Shown here: positions 15,695 through 23,189 of the stretch, piece after piece | How the letters are laid out: each line of letters begins with the position of its first letter | Numbering within the stretch: position 1 is the first letter of the stretch | Origin: Hyphomicrobiales bacterium | Lineage (GTDB): Bacteria; Pseudomonadota; Alphaproteobacteria; Rhizobiales; Rhizobiaceae | Direction: 5' to 3' | Length of the DNA stretch: 64,000 nucleotides | NCBI GenBank assembly: GCA_900471515.1 | Contig: UCFC01000013.1 | Coordinates: 186,001-250,000, forward strand | Made by a program: the position numbers and the translations under genes | Notes under the pieces: model-generated | What the model was told of the DNA's origin: nothing | The model's database searches: none | What the model saw: the letters and a program-made list of their open reading frames with translations, nothing else

Positions 15695-15799
15695 CTTATC
15701 GAGATCCCGGACGCAGGCCGACTGAGGAGCGGCAGGCGAACGGCGAAGCCATGCCGTCTTTTTTAAAGCCGGCGCCATTTTCCGAACGGAGACATCGAC

Positions 15800-17446
15800 A
15801 TGAATATCAATCTCAGAACATTGACGCTGACGTCAGCCCTTCTTGCCACAACCGTCCTTGGCTGCAACCGGGTCGCGCTCGCCGAAGACCGCCCGACCAT
15901 CAATGTCGCGCTGCAGAGCATGGGCAGCGCCGGCACGCTCGACACCACCGACAACACCGGGACCGCGGCCCGCAAGTATCAGAACGACATCTACGAGCAG
16001 CTGATCGCGCTCGATCTGTCGGATCCGAACCTCGGCGCCAAGCCTGGCCTCGCCACGGAATGGAAGTGGGTCTCGCCCGAGATCCTGGAGGTGAAGCTGC
16101 GCAAGGGCGTCAAGTTCCACAATGGCGACGAGATGAAGGCCGATGACGTGGTTTTCTCCTTCTCCGACGAACGTTACGGCCTGTTGCCGGAACAGGCCAA
16201 GGCCCGTGACGCCAACCAGCCGACCTTTACCCGCGCCGACGGTACGACCGGCATCGTTCCGCCGGCGACGACGGCTGCGGGCCGCAAGTCCGAATGGCCG
16301 CTCCTGAAGTCGGTCGAGAAGGTCGATGACTATACCGTCCGCTTCGTCATGCAGAAATCGACGCTCGATACCGAAGCGCGCCTTGCGCGCGTCAACTATG
16401 CCGCCATCATTTCCAAGCGCGCCTTCCAGAATGCCAAGTCCTGGCAGGATTTTGCCCTGCACCCGGTTGCGACCGGCCCCTACAAGGTCGAAAGCGTCGA
16501 TCAGGGTTCGGCGATCCATCTCGTCGCTCATGACGATTACTGGGGCGGCAAACCGCCGATCGCCAAGCTGAACTTCAATGTCGTCCCGGAAGCGGCAAGC
16601 CGCATCAACGGCCTGCTGTCGGGCGAATATGATATCGTCAGCGACGTCGGCCCCGACCAGGTTCCGATGATCAAGGGCAATTCCGATTTTGAAGTCGTCG
16701 GCGGCCCGGTTGCCAATATCCGCTTCATCGCGCTCGACACCAACAACGGTCCGCTGAAGAACAGGCTGGTCCGCCAGGCGCTGTCGCACTCGATCGACCG
16801 CCAGACGATCGTCGATTCGCTCTGGGGCGGCCTCACTGCCGTTCCGCAGGGTTTCCAGCACAAGCTGTTTGGCGATCTCTTCGTCGCGGACTTCAAGTCG
16901 CCGGCCTACGATCCGGAACTGGCAAAGAAGCTGCTGGCCGAAGCCGGCTACAAGGGCGAGCCGATCACCTACCGCGTCCACAACGACTATTATCCGAACG
17001 AACTGACGGTTGCCCAGTTCGACCTCGATAACCTGCGCAAGATCGGCTTCAACATCGACTTCTCGGTCGCCGACAATCCGAACGATCCGGCGCCCGATCG
17101 CATGATGCAGGACCTCTCGAACACCGCCTATTTCGCCTATCCGGTATCGCTGCTCGCCAACAATTGCCCTTACGGCACCTATAATAGCGGCACGAACCCG
17201 AAGACCGGCATGTGGAAGAACGACGAGTTCGACAAGCTCTGCAACGTGCTGAACACGTCGACCGACAAGGCTGAAGTCAAGAAGGCCTTTGCCCGCGCGC
17301 TCGAGATCATCGAAGTCGAGGATCCGGCCATGATCGTTCTGCACCAGAACGCCATCCTCTACGGCAAGCGCGCCGACATCCAGTGGAAGCCGTCCGCCAT
17401 GTTCGTCATGGATTTCCGGCCAGGCGCTTTCTCGATCAAGAAGTAA
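15800..17446 (+). CDS. ABC transporter periplasmic binding protein, family 5 (peptide/opine type)
   Basis: A 548-residue SBP_bac_5 protein that delivers substrate to the permeases encoded at 20.5-22.3 kb. It has a signal peptide (MNINLRTLTLTSALLATTVLG, with a cysteine right after); cleavage is likely near ALAED. Family hallmarks are LATEWKWVSPEILEVKLRKG, VKFHNGDEMKADDVVFSF, DDYWGGKPPIAKLNF and RQALSHSIDRQTIV. Family 5 proteins bind peptides, opines, nickel complexes or glycosides, so specificity cannot be read directly. The linked cytoplasmic phosphodiesterase suggests a phosphorylated ligand. The ATG at 15800 has GGAGACATCGAC in front. Confidence 0.88.
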   Translation: MNINLRTLTLTSALLATTVLGCNRVALAEDRPTINVALQSMGSAGTLDTTDNTGTAARKYQNDIYEQLIALDLSDPNLGAKPGLATEWKWVSPEILEVKLRKGVKFHNGDEMKADDVVFSFSDERYGLLPEQAKARDANQPTFTRADGTTGIVPPATTAAGRKSEWPLLKSVEKVDDYTVRFVMQKSTLDTEARLARVNYAAIISKRAFQNAKSWQDFALHPVATGPYKVESVDQGSAIHLVAHDDYWGGKPPIAKLNFNVVPEAASRINGLLSGEYDIVSDVGPDQVPMIKGNSDFEVVGGPVANIRFIALDTNNGPLKNRLVRQALSHSIDRQTIVDSLWGGLTAVPQGFQHKLFGDLFVADFKSPAYDPELAKKLLAEAGYKGEPITYRVHNDYYPNELTVAQFDLDNLRKIGFNIDFSVADNPNDPAPDRMMQDLSNTAYFAYPVSLLANNCPYGTYNSGTNPKTGMWKNDEFDKLCNVLNTSTDKAEVKKAFARALEIIEVEDPAMIVLHQNAILYGKRADIQWKPSAMFVMDFRPGAFSIKK

Positions 17447-17457
17447 TGCCTGATGCA

Positions 17458-17543
17458 TGCCGCGCAAAAGTACGCGGCGGTTTTGCGATAACCAAAGCCT
17501 GAAGCGTGGCAAGCGAATCCGAAGGATCGCGGCACACTTCAGG
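17458..17543 (+). repeat. Rhizobial palindromic intergenic element, copy B
   Basis: Two nested palindromes. The first has perfect arms CGCAAAA (17463-17469) and TTTTGCG (17481-17487). The second has arms CCTGAAGCGTG (17498-17508) and CACACTTCAGG (17533-17543) with one mismatch, and an inner GAATCC-GAA-GGATC stem. It lies 11 bases after the binding-protein stop. Same element as copies A and C. Confidence 0.7.
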
Positions 17544-17591
17544 GGCGGGGTGGATGCCATCCCGCCCTCTTTTCTCTCAAGGACATATTTG

Positions 17592-18422
17592 ATGATTGCC
17601 CCGATGCGCCGTGTCCTCCCCGTCGACAGGTCGGACGGAGACTGGCCCGAGTTCGACACCGCAAGCCCTGCCGTTACAGGTTCCCGCCGGATCTATGCGA
17701 TCGGCGATATCCACGGCTATGACGATCTTCTGGGCGCCCTGCAGCAGGCGATTGCCGCCGATATGGCATGTTATCCCGCAGAGCAGGTATTGATCATCTA
17801 TCTCGGCGATCTCATCGACCGCGGCCCTAATTCGTTTGCCGTGATCGACATGATCATCGACCACAAGGAAAACCCGCCGGCCAATGCGCAGGTCATGTGC
17901 CTCAGAGGCAATCACGACGAATGGCTGATCGCCTTTGTCGACGATGCCAGCATCATTTCGCCCTGGGCTTTGAAGGGCGGGCTTGAGACGCTCACCTCCT
18001 ACGGGCTGTCGCAGAACGATGTGCTCGCGGCCGTTGCCGATCCGGACATTGCCGAGCAGATCAGGCAGCAATTTTTGTTGCGGCTTCCCGACCGTCATAA
18101 GGATTTCATGCTGTCGCTGCCATTGTCGCACAGCGACGGCGATTATTTCTTCGCCCATGCCGGGGTCGATCCGGATCGCCCGCTCGCCGATCAGCGGCGT
18201 GAGGACCTGACATGGATACGCGACAAGTTTCTGCTCTCGCGCAAGAATTTCGGCAAGGTGGTCGTTCACGGACACAGCCATCGCGACACGGTCGAGAGCC
18301 TTCCGAACCGCATCAACGTCGATACCGGCGCCTATGTGCAGCAGGTCCTGAGCTGTGTGATCCTGGAAGGGCAGGACCGTCACGTCCTGCAGGTCGGCAA
18401 TATCGCAACGCAACAGAGCTAG
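17592..18422 (+). CDS. PPP-family metallophosphatase (serine/threonine phosphatase-like)
   Basis: A 276-residue dinuclear metal phosphoesterase with all PPP motifs in order: GDIHG (near 40), GDLIDRG (near 76), RGNHDEW (near 105), HAG (near 190) and HGHS (near 225). E. coli PrpA and ApaH are the nearest familiar types; either protein phosphatase or small-molecule phosphatase activity is possible. No signal peptide. Because it sits between the binding-protein gene and the ATPase genes of one importer operon, a small-molecule role downstream of uptake is favoured. ATG 17592 (MIAPMRRV) has AAGGAC in front; the frame extends upstream through the palindromic element, which I reject as coding. Confidence 0.82.
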   Translation: MIAPMRRVLPVDRSDGDWPEFDTASPAVTGSRRIYAIGDIHGYDDLLGALQQAIAADMACYPAEQVLIIYLGDLIDRGPNSFAVIDMIIDHKENPPANAQVMCLRGNHDEWLIAFVDDASIISPWALKGGLETLTSYGLSQNDVLAAVADPDIAEQIRQQFLLRLPDRHKDFMLSLPLSHSDGDYFFAHAGVDPDRPLADQRREDLTWIRDKFLLSRKNFGKVVVHGHSHRDTVESLPNRINVDTGAYVQQVLSCVILEGQDRHVLQVGNIATQQS

Positions 18423-18438
18423 TCAGGGAGGAGCGAGC

Positions 18439-19476
18439 ATGAGCACGCCATCGAACCTTGTCGAAATCCGCAACCTCTCGGTCGATTTCGAGAGCAACCG
18501 CCATTTCACCCGCGCCCTGCACGGCATCGATCTGACCCTGGCGCGCGGCGAAGCGCTCGGCATCGTCGGCGAATCGGGCTGCGGCAAGTCGATCACCTGG
18601 ATGGCGGCGCTCGGCCTGCTCGGCCGCAACGCCCGTATCAGCGGGTCCGTCACGCTCGACGGTGCCGAAATTCTGGGTGCGGATGACGCAACGCTGGCAG
18701 ACGTGCGCGGCGGGCGCATCGCCATGATCTTCCAGGACCCGTCGAGCTCGCTCAATCCGCTGCACAAGATCGGCTGGCAGCTCACCGAGGCGCTGCGCCT
18801 GCACCAGGGCCTGCAGGGGCAGGCGGCCCGCAGGGAGGCCGAACGGCTGATTGACCGTGTCGGCATCGCCAATGCCCGCCAGCGGCTCGGCGAATATCCG
18901 CATGAATTTTCCGGCGGCATGAACCAGCGCGTCATGATCGCCATGGCGCTTGCCGGCAATCCCGATCTTCTCGTTGCCGATGAGCCGACGACGGCGCTCG
19001 ATGCGACGATCCAGGCGCAGATTCTCGACCTGCTGGACGATATCAGGCGCGAGCGCGGCATGGCGCTGGTACTGATCTCGCACGACCTCGGCATGGTCGC
19101 GGAAATGACCGAGCGTGTGGCCGTGATGTATTGCGGCCGCATCGTCGAGGACAGCCCGACATCGGATCTGTTCGCCAATCCGGCCCATCCCTACACGCGC
19201 GGCCTGATCGCCGCCCTGCCGCGCATCGACGGTCCGCGCCAGCGCCTGATGGCGATCCCCGGCACGGTGCCGCCGCCGAGCGCCCTGCCGCCGGGCTGCA
19301 CTTTCTCGCCGCGCTGCATGCTGGCCGATGAAGACTGCCTCGATCACGTGCCATCCATGCGCGCGGCGAGTGTGGATGACAGGCATCTGGCTGCCTGCGT
19401 CCATCTCGGCGCCGTATCCTCCCTTGCGCGGAGGGTGCCGGCATCTGTTCAGACAAGCGCTGCAGGGGCGGTCTGA
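18439..19476 (+). CDS. ABC transporter ATPase, DppD/OppD type
   Basis: First of two ATPases energising the family 5 importer. The 345-residue protein has Walker A GESGCGKS, signature FSGGMNQRV, Walker B LLVADEPTTALD, the switch His in LISHDLGMV, and the C-terminal oligopeptide-transporter extension with conserved cysteines (PPGCTFSPRCMLADEDC) that in relatives can bind a 4Fe-4S cluster. It begins 16 bases after the metallophosphatase stop with GGGAGGAGCGAGC in front. Its last base overlaps the next start. Confidence 0.9.
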   Translation: MSTPSNLVEIRNLSVDFESNRHFTRALHGIDLTLARGEALGIVGESGCGKSITWMAALGLLGRNARISGSVTLDGAEILGADDATLADVRGGRIAMIFQDPSSSLNPLHKIGWQLTEALRLHQGLQGQAARREAERLIDRVGIANARQRLGEYPHEFSGGMNQRVMIAMALAGNPDLLVADEPTTALDATIQAQILDLLDDIRRERGMALVLISHDLGMVAEMTERVAVMYCGRIVEDSPTSDLFANPAHPYTRGLIAALPRIDGPRQRLMAIPGTVPPPSALPPGCTFSPRCMLADEDCLDHVPSMRAASVDDRHLAACVHLGAVSSLARRVPASVQTSAAGAV

Positions 19477-20471
19477 TGAAAGGCGCGCTCTCCGTCCGGG
19501 CGCTGAAGCGCCATTATATCCTGCGCCAGCGCGGCGGCCTGTTCTCTTCGGCCAAAACCCTGAAGGCCGTCGATGGTCTGACCTTCGATGTGGCCCCCGG
19601 CGAAATGTTCGGCATCGTCGGTGAAAGCGGCAGCGGCAAGTCGACGACCGCGCGCTTGCTGCTCGGCTATATTCCGCCGACATCGGGCGAAGTCTGGTTC
19701 GGTGGCGAGAAGGTGGGCGCGGTGCCGAATGCCCAGTGGCGGCGCATGCGCAGGCGCATGCAGATGATCTATCAGGATCCGCTCGGCGCGCTCGATCCGC
19801 GTATCGCCGTTGCCGAGCAGATCGAGGAGCCGCTGATCATCCATAATCCCGAGATGACGCCGAAAGACAGAAAGCGCCGCGTCGCCGAGGTGATGGCCGC
19901 TGTCGGCCTGATTTCCCATCACGCCAGCCGCTACCCGCATGAACTTTCCGGCGGGCAGCGGCAGCGCGTGATCATTGCGCGGGCGCTCTCCATGGAGCCG
20001 GAACTGCTGGTCTGCGACGAGCCGGTATCGGCCCTCGATGTCTCCGTGCAGGCGCAGGTGCTGAATGTCTTCGAGGATATCCGCGCTCGCACCGGCTTTA
20101 CCGGCGTGTTCATCAGCCACGACCTGAAGGTCGTGCGCCAAGTCGCCGACCGCGTCGCGGTCATGTATCTCGGCAACATCGTCGAGATGGGCACGCCGGA
20201 AGACATTCTGCAGTCGCCGGCCCATCCCTATACCAGGGCGCTCGTGTCGGCCGTGCCGCAGCCGGGAAGGCCGGCGCGCAGCCGCATCATCCTGACCGGC
20301 GATCCGCCCAACCCGGTCAACGTGCCCTCGGGCTGTCCCTTCCACACCCGCTGCCCCGAACTGCGCCCGGCCTGCCGCTCGCTCAAGCCGGAGCTGATCG
20401 CCGGGGGCGGCCGCGCCGTGGCCTGTCATATCGTCAACAATCCGTCGCTGTCGGACGGGGAGGCGGCCTGA
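19476..20471 (+). CDS. ABC transporter ATPase, DppF/OppF type
   Basis: Second ATPase of the importer, 331 residues. Walker A GESGSGKST, signature LSGGQRQRV, Walker B LLVCDEPVSALD and switch FISHDLKVV are intact. The C-terminal extension GCPFHTRCPELRPACR shows the same cysteine pattern as its partner. Translational coupling with the preceding gene is likely (TGATG). DppF-type members are usually paired with DppD-type members, as here. Confidence 0.9.
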   Translation: MKGALSVRALKRHYILRQRGGLFSSAKTLKAVDGLTFDVAPGEMFGIVGESGSGKSTTARLLLGYIPPTSGEVWFGGEKVGAVPNAQWRRMRRRMQMIYQDPLGALDPRIAVAEQIEEPLIIHNPEMTPKDRKRRVAEVMAAVGLISHHASRYPHELSGGQRQRVIIARALSMEPELLVCDEPVSALDVSVQAQVLNVFEDIRARTGFTGVFISHDLKVVRQVADRVAVMYLGNIVEMGTPEDILQSPAHPYTRALVSAVPQPGRPARSRIILTGDPPNPVNVPSGCPFHTRCPELRPACRSLKPELIAGGGRAVACHIVNNPSLSDGEAA

Positions 20472-20472
20472 C

Positions 20473-21411
20473 ATGCTGCAATTCGTTCTCACGCGCCTGC
20501 TGCGCGCTCTGGTGACGCTCTTCATCATCGTCACCTTCACCTTCATCATCCTGCGTGTCGCCGGCGATCCCGCCTCGCGCTTCTTCGATCCGGCCCAGAC
20601 CCAGCCCGAAGTGATCGCCGCCTTCCGCCGCCAATGGGGCCTCGATCAGCCGCTCTGGGTGCAGTTCTACAAATACCTGGTCGCCATCGTCCACGGCGAC
20701 CTCGGAAACTCGATGCGCGAGAACCGCTCGGCGATCGAGACTGTCCTGGCACGCTTGCCGGCGACGCTCCAGATCATGGTGCCCACGCTCTTCATCAAGA
20801 CCGCGCTCGGCATTGCGGCCGGCGTGACGGCAGCACTCCACCGCAATTCCTTCTTCGACCGCCTCATCATGTCGCTCTCCGTTCTCGGCTTCACCGTACC
20901 GACCTTCGTGCTCGGCCTCGTGCTCGCCCTGATCTTTGCAGTGCAGCTGCGCTGGCTGCCGTCGGGCGGCTATTCGACCTATGCCCATATGATCCTGCCG
21001 ATCGCCACACTCAGCATCGCCGGTGCCGCCATCATTGCCCGCTACACGCGCTCGGCCATGATCGAGGTGCTCGGCCGTCCCTTCGTGCGCACGGCAGCCG
21101 CCAAGGGCGTGCGATCCTCCGAGATCGTCACCCGCCACGTCCTGCCGAACGCCGCCGTGCCGATCGTCACCATCTTCGGCTTCATGATGGGCAGCCTCGT
21201 CGGCGGTGCCGTCATCGTCGAAAGCGTCTTCTCCTGGCCCGGCATCGGCCGGCTGCTCGTCTCCTCGGTCCAGGCGCGCGATCTTGCCGTCGTGCAGGTG
21301 ATCGTGCTCCTGATCGGGCTGATGATGGTGATTTCCAACCTCGTGGTCGATCTTCTCTACGGGCTGATCGATCCGCGCATGCGCAGCCGCGGTCGCGGCG
21401 CCACAGCCTGA
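20473..21411 (+). CDS. ABC transporter permease, DppB type
   Basis: A 312-residue inner-membrane permease with six predicted helices, starting one base after the ATPase stop. The N-terminus shows the DppB pattern (LLRALVTLFIIVTFTFIILRVAGDPA, QWGLDQPLWVQFYKYL, HGDLGNSM). The EAA-type ATPase-contact loop is TAAAKGVRSSEIVTRHVLPNA. Transport substrate follows that of the binding protein at 15.8 kb. Confidence 0.9.
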   Translation: MLQFVLTRLLRALVTLFIIVTFTFIILRVAGDPASRFFDPAQTQPEVIAAFRRQWGLDQPLWVQFYKYLVAIVHGDLGNSMRENRSAIETVLARLPATLQIMVPTLFIKTALGIAAGVTAALHRNSFFDRLIMSLSVLGFTVPTFVLGLVLALIFAVQLRWLPSGGYSTYAHMILPIATLSIAGAAIIARYTRSAMIEVLGRPFVRTAAAKGVRSSEIVTRHVLPNAAVPIVTIFGFMMGSLVGGAVIVESVFSWPGIGRLLVSSVQARDLAVVQVIVLLIGLMMVISNLVVDLLYGLIDPRMRSRGRGATA

Positions 21412-21422
21412 GGGAGAAGGGA

Positions 21423-22316
21423 ATGGTTCTCGACCAGCAGATTGCCGCCAGCGGCAGCGTCATCGAGGAAAAGAAGAAGCTTGCGGCTTTCCTGGAGGCA
21501 TGGCCGCCCGCGGTTCTCATTGCGATTTTCTGGCTTGCCCTGGTCATCCTGATCGCCGTGATCGCACCGTTGATCGTGCCCTACGATTTCATGGCCGTCG
21601 ATGTGCGCGCCCGCCTGAAGCCGCCGGTCTTCTTCGGCGGCGATTTCGCCCACATCCTCGGCACCGACCAGCTCGGCCGCGACGTGTTTTCGCGGGCGCT
21701 GATATCGATCCGCATTTCGCTGACGATCGCCATCTGCGCCACGCTGCTCTCGACGGTGGTTGGCGTGACACTCGGCTTCATCGCAGCCTATTTCCGCAGC
21801 TGGGTCGATCAGGTCATCCTGACCCTTGTCGACGCGCAGCTGGCCATGCCCTTCATGATCGTCGCCATCGCCGTGCTCGCCTTTCTCGGCAATTCGCTGA
21901 CGATCTTCATCATGCTGCTTGGCCTCTACGGCTGGGAGCAGGTGACGCGCATCGCACGAGGGCTGGCGATATCAGCCACTGCGCAAGGTTATGCGGCGGC
22001 GGCGCGCGACATCGGCGCCTCGCCCTGGCGCATTTACCTGCGCCATATCCTGCCCAATATCTCCGCCATGATCGTCATCGCCATGACGCTCAACATTCCC
22101 GCCGTGATCCTGCTGGAATCGAGCCTGTCATTCCTCGGCATCGGCCTGCAGCCGCCGCAGACGAGCCTCGGCAACATGGTTGGTTACGGTCGCGACTATA
22201 TCCAGTCGGCACCCTGGATCATGCTGATGCCGGCAGCGGTGATCGTCATCACCACGCTCTCGGTATCCGTGGTTGGCGACTGGCTGCGCGACAGGCTGGA
22301 TCCGACGCTGCGCTAA
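21423..22316 (+). CDS. ABC transporter permease, DppC type
   Basis: The second permease, 297 residues, with the characteristic TDQLGRDVFSRAL motif after the first helix and the ATPase-contact loop YAAAARDIGASPWRIYLRHILPN. ATG at 21423 has GAGGGAGAAGGG in front. Its end overlaps by 4 bases the end of the minus-strand EamA gene, with no terminator hairpin between, so read-through antisense transcription is likely. Confidence 0.9.
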   Translation: MVLDQQIAASGSVIEEKKKLAAFLEAWPPAVLIAIFWLALVILIAVIAPLIVPYDFMAVDVRARLKPPVFFGGDFAHILGTDQLGRDVFSRALISIRISLTIAICATLLSTVVGVTLGFIAAYFRSWVDQVILTLVDAQLAMPFMIVAIAVLAFLGNSLTIFIMLLGLYGWEQVTRIARGLAISATAQGYAAAARDIGASPWRIYLRHILPNISAMIVIAMTLNIPAVILLESSLSFLGIGLQPPQTSLGNMVGYGRDYIQSAPWIMLMPAAVIVITTLSVSVVGDWLRDRLDPTLR

Positions 22317-23179
22317 CTTTTCCGCCGCTCCAAAAAGGTGATTGCCTGCAGCGCCGCGATGATGACGACGATGCCGATGAGCGTACGAAGATCGGGCGCC
22401 TCGTCGAAGAAGAAATAGCCGCTGGCGGTCGCAAAGACGATCGACAGATAGCCGAAGGGCGCAAGCAGGCTGGCGCTGGCGATCTGGTAGGCCCGCAGGA
22501 AACAGAATTGTCCGAGCTGCGCCAGGAGCCCGATGCCGATGAGGGCGGGCCAGTCCTCGCCGCGCACCGGCTGCCAGACGAAGAGGGCGGGAACGAAGGT
22601 GATGACGGTGAGGCCCGCCGTGTAGAAGACCATCATCACGGTGGTATTCTCGTAATGCAGCATCCGCGTCTGGATCGTCGCCAGCGCCCCGAAAATGATG
22701 GACAGCAGCACGGCCACCAGCCCGAAATTCCAGGCGAACGCATCCGGCGCCAGCATGACCAGCACGCCGGCAAAGGCAAACACCGCGCCGATCCACCGCC
22801 AGCGGCTGACCCTTTCGCCGAGCATGATAACGGCCATCAGCATCGAAACCAGCGGCCGCGTGAAGCCGAGTGCGTTGACAAGCACCAGCGGCAGCATGGT
22901 GAGGGCCACGAAATTACTGGTCAGCGCGACGGCATTGCAGCTGATGCGCATGATATTGCGCAACGGATCCCTGGAGTGGACGAGCTGCCGGCGATGCCGC
23001 CAGATCATCGGCAGGATGAGCAGGAGCCCGATCAGCGCACGGATGAAGACGAGCTGGACTGCCGGATAGGAGGCGCCCTGCATCTTCACCAGCACCGTCA
23101 TGCCCGTCACCAGCGTCGTGTCGCAGAGCAGCCAGAGAATGCCGGAGCGGCTCTCCCTGGCTGTCGCGGACGCATCCAT
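22313..23179 (-). CDS. EamA/RhaT-family (DMT superfamily) transporter
   Basis: A 288-residue protein of about ten membrane helices made of two EamA repeats; the LGERVSRWRWIGAVFAFAGVLVML segment ends the first repeat. Members export or exchange metabolites such as amino acids or sugars. I take the ATG at 23179 (MDASATARES); a TTG at 23215 would overlap the PIG-L gene by 26 bases. It is the last gene of the minus-strand ROK/PIG-L operon, 10 bases after the PIG-L stop, so it may remove a product of that pathway. The substrate is unknown. Confidence 0.82.
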   Translation of the reverse strand: MDASATARESRSGILWLLCDTTLVTGMTVLVKMQGASYPAVQLVFIRALIGLLLILPMIWRHRRQLVHSRDPLRNIMRISCNAVALTSNFVALTMLPLVLVNALGFTRPLVSMLMAVIMLGERVSRWRWIGAVFAFAGVLVMLAPDAFAWNFGLVAVLLSIIFGALATIQTRMLHYENTTVMMVFYTAGLTVITFVPALFVWQPVRGEDWPALIGIGLLAQLGQFCFLRAYQIASASLLAPFGYLSIVFATASGYFFFDEAPDLRTLIGIVVIIAALQAITFLERRKS

Positions 23180-23189
23180 TCCCGTCGCC

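Noticed and set aside
17457..17591. N-terminal extension of the metallophosphatase through the repeat element
   Set aside because: The extension is encoded by the palindromic repeat, and a good ATG with AAGGAC lies at 17592.
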